Source: Candidatus Rifleibacteriota bacterium (GTDB taxonomy: Bacteria > Riflebacteria > Ozemobacteria > Ozemobacterales > Ozemobacteraceae). Taken from it: a stretch of 42,932 nucleotides of DNA. The position numbers and the translations under genes are program-made. Positions 15,258-24,859 of the stretch are shown piece by piece; positions within the stretch are counted from its first letter, which is position 1; every line of letters starts with the position of its first letter. The notes beneath the pieces were generated by a model. That model did not search any database and was not told where the DNA came from. It saw nothing but the letters and a program-made list of their open reading frames with translations. Location of the stretch: assembly GCA_029564115.1 (NCBI GenBank), contig JAKQQP010000054.1, positions 1 through 42,932 on the forward strand. Direction: 5' to 3'.

Positions 15258-17795
15258 ATGCCATATATCGGGTTGTATCAGGATCTGAAATTGGACTCAA
15301 AGACAAGAACCATAGCAGAGAGGATTTCCATACAACTGCAGGGGAATACTCCTACTCATGCCACGACCTGCCGTCGCGGCTTTCTGCTTGGCGTCGTATT
15401 GCTGATTTCGCTGCTGATGGCGGTTTTTATATTTTCGTTCAACAGCATTGTCAGGCAGCGCAATACGCAGGCGCATCATCTGATGATCTCGGAAACGGCG
15501 AACTATCTGGCGATTTCCGGGCTGCGTCTGCTGAGCGACAAGCTTGGCAGCTCGTTCGAAACCACCATAAAAACCAGCTGTCCGCAGCTGTTCGACCAAC
15601 CGGCGGCAGCACTCGGCGACAGCATAGACCTGACCGACGGCAGTTCGATCTGCGGCAACGTGCAGAATGATTTTCAGAATTTTCTCAACACGCTCGACGA
15701 GCTCAAGGAACCTGGCATTCTCGGCGCCTACCCGACCTGCCTCGGCATGGAAATACGCCTTGAAAACCTGCAGGCACTCACCCCCGACACCACGCCGGAG
15801 CAGTTTCAGTCCGGCCGCGATCCGATCGAAAAATGTGGCCAGCTTGTCGTCAAATGTACTATCGAATATCGCGGCCTGAGGCGCCAGGCGACCCTGTCAC
15901 GCCAGTTTCGCGTCGTCAGCATGATTCCCGGGGCTTACAACCGCTTTTCGTTGTTTATCAAGAAAACGCCTTACCCAGACTCATACAATTCTCTCGGCGT
16001 AAAGTTCGACGGCACTGTCGACACCGCATATGCGCACCCGCCCGCAGCGGGCAAAACTTTTACCGGCCCGCTGTTTGTTTTTAACGGCACCGATTCTGCA
16101 GCGGTAACCTCGACGATTCCGGAACGCACCGAAATTAACGACAAAGAACACCTGCGCCAGCGCGGCTGGGTATTTCTCGGCCCGGCCGGCGCAGCGGCCG
16201 ACGAGGCGGTATTCATCAAGATACCATCAGGTTTCGAGCCGGCGGCCGGTGGCCATTTCATGCTTGGCTGGCCTTCAGTCTCGGCAATGCCGGTATTGGC
16301 ACCCGAACTTATCGAAGATAACGCCAACTTTGCCCAGCAAAGTGATTTTTCGCCGCACGAGTATTCGCTCGGTGCCAAATTTCAGGGTTTCTACACCTGG
16401 GAAGACGGCAACCAGTATGGCGCCGGCGGCAAGAATCTCTGGCCCGGCCTCGCAGCGGGGTCGAGCTTTGTTCCGTCTGATCACCTGCGTTCGGCATCCA
16501 CCTGGATCTACCCGTATGGCGGTCAGAACAAAGAATCGCGCACGCTGGTCGTCGGCCCCGTGCTCGCCGGCATGCTCAAGTTCTTTTTCATGCGCGGCCG
16601 TAACACCAGCACCTCCGAAGAATACAAAGGCCTCTGGACAAGCATGTCCGAAAGCATTTTCAACACCAAGGTCGCAGCCAACCACACTCTGCAGAGTTTC
16701 TCCGGTATATGGGAAGGCACACTGGCCCCGCCGATCAACGGCATCGATTTTTTCAGAAGCGGCTACGAGAGCTTCAAAAAACTGATGCCCTACAATAGCC
16801 TGCCCGACCCGACGCCGCCGCTGCCTTCGAATGGCATTGCCTTCAATCTGCTTTTCGATTTCATGAAGTATCAGCGCGATGTTTACCCACCGTTGAACGG
16901 AGTGCCGGGCATTGCAGCCGCCGCCTACGATGCCGAGAGATTTCTCGTGCCACGGGCCGAAGAAATGCGGAACTGCGTCGTCAAAGGTCTGCACCCTCAC
17001 GACGAAATGGGGATTTTCTTCGAAGAAAACGGCCAGTATGACCCGAACAGCAGCCCTGATAACTGCTATTTCATGGGCAGCCTGACCGAAATAACGGTTT
17101 ACGATTCAAACCTGCTCTCGAACAGAATCACCCACAATCTTGACCTGCGCAAATGTAACAACACCGCCGAAGAGCAGGAAGCGATGGAAAAATTTCTGTT
17201 CAAGCAGGCTGGTGGCGCCGCCAGCGGTATCAACGAAACCGACAAGCCCGGCATCTTTCTGATCACCAGACGCAATGGCGTCAGCGACAGCTACGCTGAT
17301 GCACTCGTCTTTTCAAAGCGACCGGTCAAGCTGGTCAAGCCCCTCATAGTCATTGTCGACAAAGGCAGTCTGATTCTGCGCCACGACATTACCGGCACCA
17401 TGACCGACGGGGCACCGGCAACACTCTGCTCACTGGCGCTGATCAACGGGCATTTCTTTATCGACGGAACCGGGAGTGTCAGAACTATACACGCCAGCCT
17501 GGCTGCGCTGCACCCGTCTTCCGGGCGCCTGCTCAGGCCACCGACTGTCAGCGTCAGCTCACCCGGTCAGTTCAAAATCCATGGCGGCCTGGCCCTGACC
17601 GAAATCGGCCTCTACGAAAACCCGATGAATGACCCTCTCAATCACCTCGGCACAACGATGAGCCATTTCACCGAAGGCGGCGAGGTGCATTACAACCCGC
17701 GTTTCAACCCTTCCGGCCCCACTGTCATCGATTCCAGAGTCTTTGTTCTTGAAGACACTGCCGGCAAGCTCAGCATCGAAGGAGCCGGTTCATGA
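15258..17795 (+). CDS. Large PilX/GspK-like pilus-associated protein
   Basis: Residues 42-75 hold a prepilin-like N-terminal segment after a basic cluster (RRGFLLGVVLLISLLMAVF), followed by an amphipathic helix (QAHHLMISETANYLAISGL). This is the pattern of PilX- or GspK-type minor pilins, which often lack the Glu5 of ordinary pilins; none is seen here. The following 770 residues are a large, presumably extracytoplasmic domain with no motif I recognise. The next gene overlaps by 4 bases and is a prepilin, supporting a pilus or secretion role. The ATG lacks an SD; a TTG at 15291 with AGGA seven bases upstream is a plausible alternative start. Of interest is the size: PilX is usually under 200 residues. 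Confidence 0.65.
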   Translation: MPYIGLYQDLKLDSKTRTIAERISIQLQGNTPTHATTCRRGFLLGVVLLISLLMAVFIFSFNSIVRQRNTQAHHLMISETANYLAISGLRLLSDKLGSSFETTIKTSCPQLFDQPAAALGDSIDLTDGSSICGNVQNDFQNFLNTLDELKEPGILGAYPTCLGMEIRLENLQALTPDTTPEQFQSGRDPIEKCGQLVVKCTIEYRGLRRQATLSRQFRVVSMIPGAYNRFSLFIKKTPYPDSYNSLGVKFDGTVDTAYAHPPAAGKTFTGPLFVFNGTDSAAVTSTIPERTEINDKEHLRQRGWVFLGPAGAAADEAVFIKIPSGFEPAAGGHFMLGWPSVSAMPVLAPELIEDNANFAQQSDFSPHEYSLGAKFQGFYTWEDGNQYGAGGKNLWPGLAAGSSFVPSDHLRSASTWIYPYGGQNKESRTLVVGPVLAGMLKFFFMRGRNTSTSEEYKGLWTSMSESIFNTKVAANHTLQSFSGIWEGTLAPPINGIDFFRSGYESFKKLMPYNSLPDPTPPLPSNGIAFNLLFDFMKYQRDVYPPLNGVPGIAAAAYDAERFLVPRAEEMRNCVVKGLHPHDEMGIFFEENGQYDPNSSPDNCYFMGSLTEITVYDSNLLSNRITHNLDLRKCNNTAEEQEAMEKFLFKQAGGAASGINETDKPGIFLITRRNGVSDSYADALVFSKRPVKLVKPLIVIVDKGSLILRHDITGTMTDGAPATLCSLALINGHFFIDGTGSVRTIHASLAALHPSSGRLLRPPTVSVSSPGQFKIHGGLALTEIGLYENPMNDPLNHLGTTMSHFTEGGEVHYNPRFNPSGPTVIDSRVFVLEDTAGKLSIEGAGS

Positions 17796-18337
17796 ACGCA
17801 AGAAACGGTCTGTCAATGGTTGAAATCATGGTTGCAGTCGTCATCATCGCCCTGTCGCTCGGGCCGATGATTGGTCTGCTGAGTTCCTCAAACCGCATGA
17901 GCAATGCTTCGATCTACGAAGAAATGGCCGTACACTACGCCAGAGAAATTTCCGACCAGCTTCTCAGTCTCAGCTCTAAATTCTCTGATATTGTCAATGA
18001 TGCCAGAGTCATGACCGGCGATTCGACGCTAACTCTGGCTGCAATTCTCAATGACGCCACCTTCAAAAGCAAACTCGAGGAACACGCAGACGAGTCTTCA
18101 GCACTGTCTTTGTATGCCAGCGGTAACCAGCTGCCGGTGCGAATGCTCGTTTCGCCACTCGACAAGGCCTTCAGCCGTCGCCGCATTACGGCAAGTGAGT
18201 TGAACACCAGCAGCAACAGCGTTTTGAAGGCTAACAGATACTGGAAAGTTAAAATCGAACTAGCCTGGAAAGACCCGGGTTCCGGGCGCGACACTCCGCG
18301 CGAGGTCGTCATGGCGATCTTCCTCAAGGAAGGGTAA
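17792..18337 (+). CDS. PilV/GspI-like prepilin
   Basis: A 181-residue protein starting with a short leader MNARNG, then LSMVEIMVAVVIIALSLG: prepilin peptidase would cut after G6, leaving Leu1 and the required Glu5. The remaining 150 residues form a globular domain. It is a minor pseudopilin of the PilV/GspI kind judged by position between a PilX-like and a PilW/GspJ-like gene. It overlaps the preceding gene by 4 bases; the next gene starts 5 bases after the stop. Confidence 0.82.
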   Translation: MNARNGLSMVEIMVAVVIIALSLGPMIGLLSSSNRMSNASIYEEMAVHYAREISDQLLSLSSKFSDIVNDARVMTGDSTLTLAAILNDATFKSKLEEHADESSALSLYASGNQLPVRMLVSPLDKAFSRRRITASELNTSSNSVLKANRYWKVKIELAWKDPGSGRDTPREVVMAIFLKEG

Positions 18338-18342
18338 GGCAG

Positions 18343-18954
18343 ATGGGCAATCTGAAACGACAACGCGGTTTTACTTTCGTCGAGGCGATGATCGTCACGG
18401 TTATTGCCTGCAGCCTGATGATCGTTATTCAGAGCCTTTTCTCGCATACGGTCAAGGTCACGATGAAGGGCCAGGACAACCTCGATTCGATCAGAGCCGC
18501 CAGTCAGCTGTTTTCCAGCCTGCGTCGTGACATGCTGCAGTTCGTTTCGCTGTCGACCGGCGGTGCCCGGGCAACCATCGCACTCGACAGTTTCGAGATT
18601 CCTGATACGGCGACTTTTTCGACGATTCTCACTCTGAAGAAGCAGACCGATCGTATTACCTACACGCTGGTCGAGAATAGCGGCAAAAATTATGTCGAGC
18701 GGGTATTACAGACGCCGTCGAATCCGGCACCACAGCGTAAACTTTTCGGGGTGCCACGTATGAAAGATTTTGGTGTTCTCTATCTGATCAGCCCGAACAA
18801 GGTCAATTCGCTCGTTAAAAATGTCGGACAGCTGCTGGTAAAAGTGACGGTCGATTCAGAAGACGCGAGGTTTCCGTCAAAAGAGGTGAAGCTGACTTCG
18901 ATGTTCTTTTCCGACCGTCTCGCTGACAGCGACTGGAATTATCTCGATTTTTAA
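18343..18954 (+). CDS. PilW/GspJ-like prepilin
   Basis: A 203-residue prepilin: leader MGNLKRQRG, cleavage after G9, mature N-terminus FTFVEAMIVTVIACSLMIVI with Glu5. Residues 45-65 (QDNLDSIRAASQLFSSLRRD) continue the amphipathic helix, as in GspJ and PilW proteins, whose mature part often includes SLRRDM-like sequence. With the two genes before it, it makes a minor-pilin set that could prime a type IV pilus or type II secretion pseudopilus; no ATPase, platform or secretin gene is in the window. Confidence 0.82.
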   Translation: MGNLKRQRGFTFVEAMIVTVIACSLMIVIQSLFSHTVKVTMKGQDNLDSIRAASQLFSSLRRDMLQFVSLSTGGARATIALDSFEIPDTATFSTILTLKKQTDRITYTLVENSGKNYVERVLQTPSNPAPQRKLFGVPRMKDFGVLYLISPNKVNSLVKNVGQLLVKVTVDSEDARFPSKEVKLTSMFFSDRLADSDWNYLDF

Positions 18955-19015
18955 AATTTTTGCAACCTTTGTACCAGTTCAAGCGTATTGAAAATTAGTT
19001 GAGGTGGAAACAGAA

Positions 19016-19837
19016 ATGAAAACAGAAAGCTCGAAACTCAAAGCTGTTTTACTGTTGGCCGCGTTGAGCCTGCCAGCCTTTTTCGGCTCAGCTGTCTGCT
19101 CGGCGCAGGTCGCGTCTTCGAGCCAGCAGACGAACGCCACCGCAACCCAGCAGGTCGACAGCAGCTCGGCACAGCAGCAGAAAGAGACACCGCCCGCTGC
19201 ACCACAGACACAGTCTGAAAACTCACAATATACCCAGAGTCCTGATTGTATGAGTCTTCAAGAGATCATCGAAGTTTACAACAACCGTTTTTGCCCCCCT
19301 GAAAAGCCAATTGAAGAGATCACCGACTTTACCATGGCCCGTCTGGTCAAGGTCGAAATGATAAAAAGAACCGATCTCGACAGATACCGCGATCTGGTCA
19401 TGATCAACGGCAAGGTTTATACAAAAAAAGACCCGAAAGATAGCGACCAACAGCCCAACCCGAAGCCACTCGGCAAGGCCGGCAAAAATCTGCTGGGCGA
19501 CCTGAAGGTCGCCTGCGAACAGCTTGAAAAAAAGCAGACCCGCGGCGAATCGGACGGCAACAAAAAGCCCGAACGGGTTCTTGAATTGAAGAGGCGTAGA
19601 ATCACCTATCGCGACCGCGAAAACCAGTTGCGCGAAATGGAAGTCTATTCGCCGCCGAAGTTTCCGGCCAAAAAGAAGCCGCTGGCCGGTAAAAAGGGCA
19701 AAAAAGTGCCCGATTACGCGACTTCAATTCTCGTTCCCAAAAACCAGCAGGGTAACAGCAAGGATATATCTGCATTTGACAGAATGCCGTCAGCCGATGC
19801 CTGGGTTGATGACAATGATGCCAGAAGCAGCAAATGA
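19016..19837 (+). CDS. Secreted basic protein of the pilin-like cluster, unknown function
   Basis: 273 residues with a signal peptide (hydrophobic core LKAVLLLAALSLPAFFGSAV, cleavage near CSAQ) and then a low-complexity stretch rich in S, Q, T and A (about 35-75). The centre has a conserved-looking block with C residues (SLQEIIEVYNNRFCPPEKP), and the C-terminal half is lysine-rich. I choose the ATG at 19016 with GAGG upstream; a GTG four codons earlier has no SD at normal distance. The next gene's frame begins in the stop region. No family recognised; the location suggests a surface or periplasmic partner of the pilins. Confidence 0.75.
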   Translation: MKTESSKLKAVLLLAALSLPAFFGSAVCSAQVASSSQQTNATATQQVDSSSAQQQKETPPAAPQTQSENSQYTQSPDCMSLQEIIEVYNNRFCPPEKPIEEITDFTMARLVKVEMIKRTDLDRYRDLVMINGKVYTKKDPKDSDQQPNPKPLGKAGKNLLGDLKVACEQLEKKQTRGESDGNKKPERVLELKRRRITYRDRENQLREMEVYSPPKFPAKKKPLAGKKGKKVPDYATSILVPKNQQGNSKDISAFDRMPSADAWVDDNDARSSK

Positions 19838-19860
19838 TCTACACAGGAGGAATTCAGAAA

Positions 19861-21603
19861 ATGGTTAAAAAATGGTTGTCTCTCGTTCTGGCCGTGGTGA
19901 TGGTGATTACTTCATTACCGGCTTTTGCCCAGACTTCAGCAGCAAACCGCGGCAGTGACGAGCAGCAGGTGGTAATCGACGAAACAGCTCCCGGTTCCGA
20001 CAGCGACGACAATGACGATGAAGCCGCTGTCAGTAATATCGACGAAAACAAGATGCAGGCCGATGGCGTCGCTGATGTAGAAAGCAGCAGCAAGGCACAG
20101 ATAACCGCTCCGGAAAAAGACAGCCTTGGCAAATTCCAGAAAATGCGTGCCGAAATCCAGAAGCTGATCAAACAGCGCTTCTTTGCTCGCGCCAACACCT
20201 TGGTCGACAAAGTTCGCGCTGAAGTCAAGAGCAGCCGCCTCACCGATGAACGCAAAAAAGCCCTGATGGCCTCTCTCGAACGCAGAGAAAGAGCAACTCT
20301 GCACAGCGTCCAGGGCGAATACCAGAAGGCCGCCAATGCTATCAGATCGGCCATTTCGCTGAACGAACTGAAAGGCGACACCGACAGACTGCTGAAAACT
20401 CAGGAAAAGGTCAACACGCAGAAAGAATGGTTCGATATCCGCACCAGCTATGAAAAAGACCTGGCCAAACTGCTTGAAGCCAAACAACCGCTCCTCAAGG
20501 AAAAGCTCGCCGTTCTCAGACAGCTCGATTCAAAGAGAAAACTCAGCAAAGAAGCAATCAGCAAGCTGCAGGCCTCTCTCAAGCAGATCAACGAGCGCCT
20601 CGCACCGCTCAACAAGAAAATTCAGGAAACCCACCGCGTATTTGCCGTCAAACGTGACAAAATGCGCAAAGAAGGTATCGTGCTCAATTCTGCCCTGCAT
20701 CGCAAGCTTTTCCCGCTTGTGATGAAGAGAATGATTGTGAGATTCGGTAACTACAACCTGCATCGCCAGATCGCCCGCCACCTGACCAACATTGCCGAAA
20801 CCAACGAAACCAGCTGGGAAGGCCTGAAAGAAAACTTCGCCAGACTGCAGAAACTTCAGGAAACAGTCTGGGATCTGCGCAAGCAGCTCAGCGTCATTGC
20901 CGGCAAAGCCCCGCTGTCTGAAGAAGATTACAGAAAAGCCAAAGTTCTCCGCACTCAGCTCGAAAAAGCCATTGCTGAATGTGAGAAGGCTCTCGATAAA
21001 GTTGAAGATGCTTTTATCGACCAGAAAGTATTCGGAAAACTCACAGACAAAGAAAAAGCCGAATTCGTTAAGCTCTTCAGAGACGTCTGGAGCCGCGACA
21101 AGGAATTCGACAGCCTGAAGCCTTCTCTCGAAGAGCTTTACGAAAAGATTTTCGAACGCCCGATCATTATCGACGACCCGAAACCTGAACCGCGGCCAAT
21201 TCCGACACCGAGACCCGAACCAGGCAAACCTTCAATCGAAGGGGAAGGCTACGTCATTCAGGAAGGCAACGTTTTCCTGCTGCGCTTCGGCGACAAAGTT
21301 TTCTGGCCAAACAATCTTCCGGCCAGATATATGGTCAACAAACTCGAAGTGAAATTCGGTGCTGAATTCATCTACAGAACCGCCGATCAGCCGACCAACA
21401 AACCGGCTCAGGTCGATACAAACGGCAGACCGGTAGACGACTGGTGGAAGAAATACCCCGAAATCAGCTTCACTTACATCCATGCCCCGCAGCTCCCTGA
21501 TGAGCCGTTCAAGCGCGACAACGACATGGCCACCCCGACTCAGGTTATCGAAGAAAACCTCGACAACCAGGACAAGCCGGCCAATCTGATGAACGCGTTC
21601 TGA
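19861..21603 (+). CDS. Secreted long coiled-coil protein, unknown function
   Basis: 580 residues: signal peptide (KKWLSLVLAVVMVITSLPAFAQ), an acidic low-complexity segment (about 30-60, rich in D and E), then some 350 residues of lysine/glutamate-rich helical coiled coil, a proline-rich linker (about 440-460, PRPIPTPRPEPGKPS), and a compact C-terminal domain of about 100 residues (GEGYVIQEGNVFLLRFGDK...). The ATG at 19861 has AGGAGG 10 bases upstream and begins the signal peptide, which decides the start. Architecture suggests an extended periplasmic or cell-surface protein. It closes the five-gene cluster, before a strong terminator. Confidence 0.78.
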   Translation: MVKKWLSLVLAVVMVITSLPAFAQTSAANRGSDEQQVVIDETAPGSDSDDNDDEAAVSNIDENKMQADGVADVESSSKAQITAPEKDSLGKFQKMRAEIQKLIKQRFFARANTLVDKVRAEVKSSRLTDERKKALMASLERRERATLHSVQGEYQKAANAIRSAISLNELKGDTDRLLKTQEKVNTQKEWFDIRTSYEKDLAKLLEAKQPLLKEKLAVLRQLDSKRKLSKEAISKLQASLKQINERLAPLNKKIQETHRVFAVKRDKMRKEGIVLNSALHRKLFPLVMKRMIVRFGNYNLHRQIARHLTNIAETNETSWEGLKENFARLQKLQETVWDLRKQLSVIAGKAPLSEEDYRKAKVLRTQLEKAIAECEKALDKVEDAFIDQKVFGKLTDKEKAEFVKLFRDVWSRDKEFDSLKPSLEELYEKIFERPIIIDDPKPEPRPIPTPRPEPGKPSIEGEGYVIQEGNVFLLRFGDKVFWPNNLPARYMVNKLEVKFGAEFIYRTADQPTNKPAQVDTNGRPVDDWWKKYPEISFTYIHAPQLPDEPFKRDNDMATPTQVIEENLDNQDKPANLMNAF

Positions 21604-21614
21604 TTCTGCAACCG

Positions 21615-21645
21615 ACCCCGGTCAGCCTCGCTGGCCGGGGTTTTT
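21615..21645 (+). terminator. Intrinsic terminator closing the pilin-like cluster
   Basis: ACCCCGGTCAGC pairs with GCTGGCCGGGGT around CTC (one U-G pair), followed by TTTTT. It lies 11 bases after the stop at 21603. Confidence 0.88.
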
Positions 21646-21755
21646 CATGCAATAAACAAACAATTTTTCCGAAATTACAGACGAGAAATTACTGATCGCA
21701 GGCACTCTGCACGGCAGATAAAACGGTCAGCAGCCCGGCAATTCACCGGGCGAAC

Positions 21756-22871
21756 TCATCGACTCATTTTGATCAACCACTGTTCGAGGTGCTGCAGGGC
21801 TTCGGCAAAGCCGGCGCGGCCGTAGCCGAAACGCAGATACTGCTTCTGCATATCGAAAAAATTACCTGGAATCAGCATGACGCCAGTTTCGGCAACGAGG
21901 CGATCGCAAAATTCAAGTGCGTCACCACCGAGAAATTCAGGAAAAGTCGTAGTGCCCGCCCTGGGCCGCTGCCATGCAAACAGCTGCGGAAACCGGCCGA
22001 AAAATCCGGTAAGAAGATCGAGATTCGCAACCAGACGCTGACGTTGCCGTTCATAGATTTTTTCGCAGTTGCGCACGGCAATGCGGGCGAGAAACTCACT
22101 CGGCGCACTGTTGCAGATCGTCAGGTAATCTTTGAAGGTTGCGAGGCGGTTATAAACTTCGGCATCGCGGGTAGCGACCCAGCCGATGCGCAAACCAGCC
22201 AGACCACAGTTTTTGCTGAGGCAGTTCAGTGAGATGCCCTTTTCATAATGATCGGCCATATTTGGCAGACGGGTGGCCGGATCATGCTCTGAGCCGCGGT
22301 AAACTTCGTCACAAAACAGCCACAGACCATGTTTGCGTGCAATATCGATGACACCCTGCCAGCTGGCGCGGTCGAAAAGATAGCCGGTCGGGTTGTGCGG
22401 CGTACAGATGAGAATAGCCTTTGTCTTTGAATTGATCAGGCCCTCAAGCTGATTCAGGTCTGGCGCCCAGCCATTTTTTGAGTTGCCCGGCCAGCGTGTC
22501 ACGTTGATATTACGTGATTCGGCAACCGCATAATGCGACTGATACCCCGGAAAATGCACGATCAGGTGGTCACCCGGGTTGAGAATTGCGTGCATGAAGG
22601 CAAAAATCGGCTCTTCGGCGCCGGTAAATACGAGAATCCGGCCGGCCTCCACCTTTTCATAATGCCGGGCAATTTCTTCGCGCAGGGCCGGGTCACCCAG
22701 ACTTTCGGTATAACCGAGCCAGACTTTTTTAAATCCTTCTTCGGCACCCGGCTCGAGGGCGAGCAGATCACCGACAGTCATGGCCTCAGGGTCTGAAGAC
22801 CCCAGCAGATAGCGCGCCGAAAACTCATGGCGGGCAAAATATCTTTCAAGCGCAAAAGGTCGAATCTGCAT
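21756..22871 (-). CDS. Class I/II pyridoxal-phosphate aminotransferase
   Basis: A 371-residue fold-type I aminotransferase: TGAEEPIFAFMHAIL (cofactor phosphate region), CTPHNPTGYLF (conserved NPTG), FCDEVYRG (Asp holding the pyridine nitrogen, Tyr), NCLSKNCGLAGLRIGW (Schiff-base lysine) and a final arginine region LRFGYGR for the substrate carboxylate. The donor and acceptor cannot be deduced. The ATG at 22871 has AAAGGA about 9 bases upstream; a longer frame exists but lacks an SD. It is a single gene, oriented toward the terminator of the pilin-like cluster. Confidence 0.93.
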   Translation of the reverse strand: MQIRPFALERYFARHEFSARYLLGSSDPEAMTVGDLLALEPGAEEGFKKVWLGYTESLGDPALREEIARHYEKVEAGRILVFTGAEEPIFAFMHAILNPGDHLIVHFPGYQSHYAVAESRNINVTRWPGNSKNGWAPDLNQLEGLINSKTKAILICTPHNPTGYLFDRASWQGVIDIARKHGLWLFCDEVYRGSEHDPATRLPNMADHYEKGISLNCLSKNCGLAGLRIGWVATRDAEVYNRLATFKDYLTICNSAPSEFLARIAVRNCEKIYERQRQRLVANLDLLTGFFGRFPQLFAWQRPRAGTTTFPEFLGGDALEFCDRLVAETGVMLIPGNFFDMQKQYLRFGYGRAGFAEALQHLEQWLIKMSR

Positions 22872-22921
22872 GGTTTGATTCCTTTCAGCGTTAATTATAC
22901 CCGCCGCCATATACAAAAACC

Positions 22922-23213
22922 AGCCCAAAGCAGAAGCAGCAGCTTTCGGAAGAAGAAAAAGAATACAAGGCTAAGCGCAAGCTCGTCCAGGAGAAGTTGA
23001 TCAAGTTTGCGACCCGGATTCCCGCGTTCATATATCTTACCTGACTTTCGTGAGAATACTTTGCGGGATGTCAGTACCAAGCTTGAACCGAAGTTATTTC
23101 GTGCAGTCACCGGCCTGAATGTGAATGACTTTCACCTGCTGGTAAGGCTCAAAGTATTTAACACTGAACAGATGAACCAGGCCGTGTTTGCGTTCCGGCG
23201 ATATAAAGATGCG
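22922..23213 (+). pseudogene. Frameshifted C-terminal fragment of a restriction-type DEAD/DEAH helicase
   Basis: The plus strand first reads QLSEEEKEYKAKRKLVQEKL then IKFATRIPAFIYLT and hits TGA; after one extra base (t at 23042) the next frame continues DFRENTLRDVSTKLEPKLF and VTGLNVNDFHLLVRLKVFN to FRRYKDA. This composite matches, from memory, the C-terminal end of large DEAD/DEAH-box helicase proteins of restriction or phage-defence systems (TRIPxFMYLTDFREETLKDV and so on). The helicase motor is missing and no start exists, so it is a decayed remnant. Confidence 0.65.
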
Positions 23214-23291
23214 CCATGTCTGCTTCTGTCTGCAGGCAGTTGTCGCGCAACAGCCGCCATTGCTCAGTTGTCGGTCGTTCAATCAGTATTG

Positions 23292-24339
23292 TCATCCTTC
23301 ATTGAAACTGTTTTTGCCATTACCTGCGCTGCGCTTTTTTGCCGATTCGAGCTTTTTTAACTCTTTTTCGGCTTCGATAAAGTGCTTTTCTACTTCAGTC
23401 GGCTCTTTCAGCAGGGTTTTGCGATATTTTTCGTATTCAATATGAGCTTTTTTTATTGCTTCTTCGTGGCTGATCTTTCCTGCATGGTTCAATAGTTCAT
23501 GGTCAGAAAGCTTGAGAAAATCATCGAGTTTGGTTACCCAGTCACGCATGGTCATTGGCTTGCGACGTAATGCCTGTAGTTCTGCAAATTCAAGATACAT
23601 GGTTACAATGCGGTTAAGAAGGTCGAGTTCCTTTTCATTCAAATAGTTTTTGGCTATTTCAGTATCGTCTTTTCTTACATTCTTTGCCTTTGAACAAGTT
23701 AACCCCATGTTCGGCCTGGCCATAAATTATTTCGGCGGCAGTATGGCCATGGGCCGCCCAATGCATTTTATTCTGAATTACCCTGAAGAATTCTCGCGAA
23801 AAATCGTCTTTGGGGTTGTAATCTATGCTGGTTGCGTAAATATCAAGAACTTTTCGCCAGAAGACCTTTTCGGAAGAGCGAATGTCTCTGATGCGCGCCA
23901 GCGGTTCTTCAAAATATTTGCCGTTGCCGCCATTTTTCAGGCGGGCATCATCCATGGTGAAGCCTTTTATAATGTATTCATGCAGGCGCTGTGTGGCCCA
24001 GATGCGAAACTGAGTGCCCCTTAAGCTGTTAACCCGGTAGCCGACTGAAATAATTGCATCAAGATTGAAAAATTCTATTTCGCGAGAAACCTTTTTACTG
24101 CCTTCATTTTGAACTGTTGCAAAAATTGCAACAGTTTCTTTTCGGCTTAACTCGCCAGTTTCGAAGATGTTTTTCAGATGTCGGCTGATGCCTGACTTAT
24201 CTACACTGAAAAGCTCGGCCAGTTGATTGAGATTCAACCAGATAGATTCATTTACCAGCCTGGTTTCAATGCGAACTTCGCCGTCTTCGGATTCGTAAAG
24301 AAGAAATTCAGTATTGGCGGACAAAGCGATGTCGCTCAT
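23292..24339 (-). pseudogene. rhuM: RhuM-family protein gene broken by a frameshift
   Basis: From the ATG at 24339 (GGAG 8 bases upstream) the frame encodes the RhuM N-terminus: LYESEDGEVRIETRLVNES, NQLAELFSVDKSGISRHLKN, GYRVNSLRGTQFRIWATQRL, then TAAEIIYGQA, and derails about residue 208. The C-terminal part continues in another frame (23723 to 23292) with RPNMGLTCSKAKNVRKD, LDLLNRIVTMYLEFAELQAL and MRDWVTKLDDFLKLS. RhuM proteins of about 330 residues carry an HTH-like N-terminus and a Fic-like C-terminal part and occur in pathogenicity and restriction islands; their function is unsettled. The break lies near 23720. A sequencing error is the alternative to a real frameshift. Confidence 0.8.
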
Positions 24340-24530
24340 GCTTCGTTCTCCCACATCCGTTTCATGTTTGCTTTTACCACTCCAATTTTCTCAGAAAATT
24401 TTACCAGAACCAGGGCGAGTTTTAAATCATTATGTCCAAAGCAGCAATACCGACTTCCAGTCGGCGGATTGAATAGTGCGATACTGAAAAGCCCGGCAAC
24501 TGATTGAGCTTCAACCAGATTTGACGGCAA
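24336..24530 (-). other. Short frame overlapping rhuM, probably a gene remnant
   Basis: A frame of 64 residues from a TTG at 24530 (open back to 24584) ends in KANMKRMWENEA with its TGA overlapping the rhuM ATG by 4 bases. Such coupling suggests a real upstream gene end, and the extended reading (NPIIETRDNINLRLPS...) looks coding-like. I do not recognise it. It may be the tail of a lost neighbour in the same decayed defence-type patch. Confidence 0.25.
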
Positions 24531-24780
24531 TCGCAGGTTTATATTGTCTCTAGTCTCTATTATGGGATTCTTAATAACAATATTTTACTGCTCTGAGTCT
24601 TCGGGGGCTTTGAAGGACGGTTTTTTTTGAAACCTGACGACTCCGGCGGCAGGTGGCTTTGTTTTTATGAGACAGTCTGGAAAGAACCGAAAAATACCTG
24701 CCATTTACAAATAGGCCGAACACAGCCACGTCAAGACTGCAGGCAAATACAGGCACTCATTTTTTGCATAGCGACAATTA

Positions 24781-24797
24781 TTTGCAATGGTAGCAAA
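24781..24797. promoter_or_regulatory. Candidate PHA-regulator operator 1 (TTTGC-N7-GCAAA)
   Basis: TTTGC-AATGGTA-GCAAA is an inverted repeat 63 bases before the -35 of the phasin promoter. It shares the TTGC...GCAA half-sites of the two sites in the promoter itself. The region 24540-24780 otherwise holds nothing I can identify. Confidence 0.4.
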
Positions 24798-24859
24798 AAA
24801 CGAAAATCGCTGTTGATGACAGCGAAAACCTTTTTAAAAAAAAATATTTTAAAAATCTC

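Noticed and set aside
23007..23360. 117-codon plus-strand frame as an intact gene
   Set aside because: Only its middle matches the helicase C-terminus; its start lies in a different frame of the same remnant and its end is antisense to rhuM.
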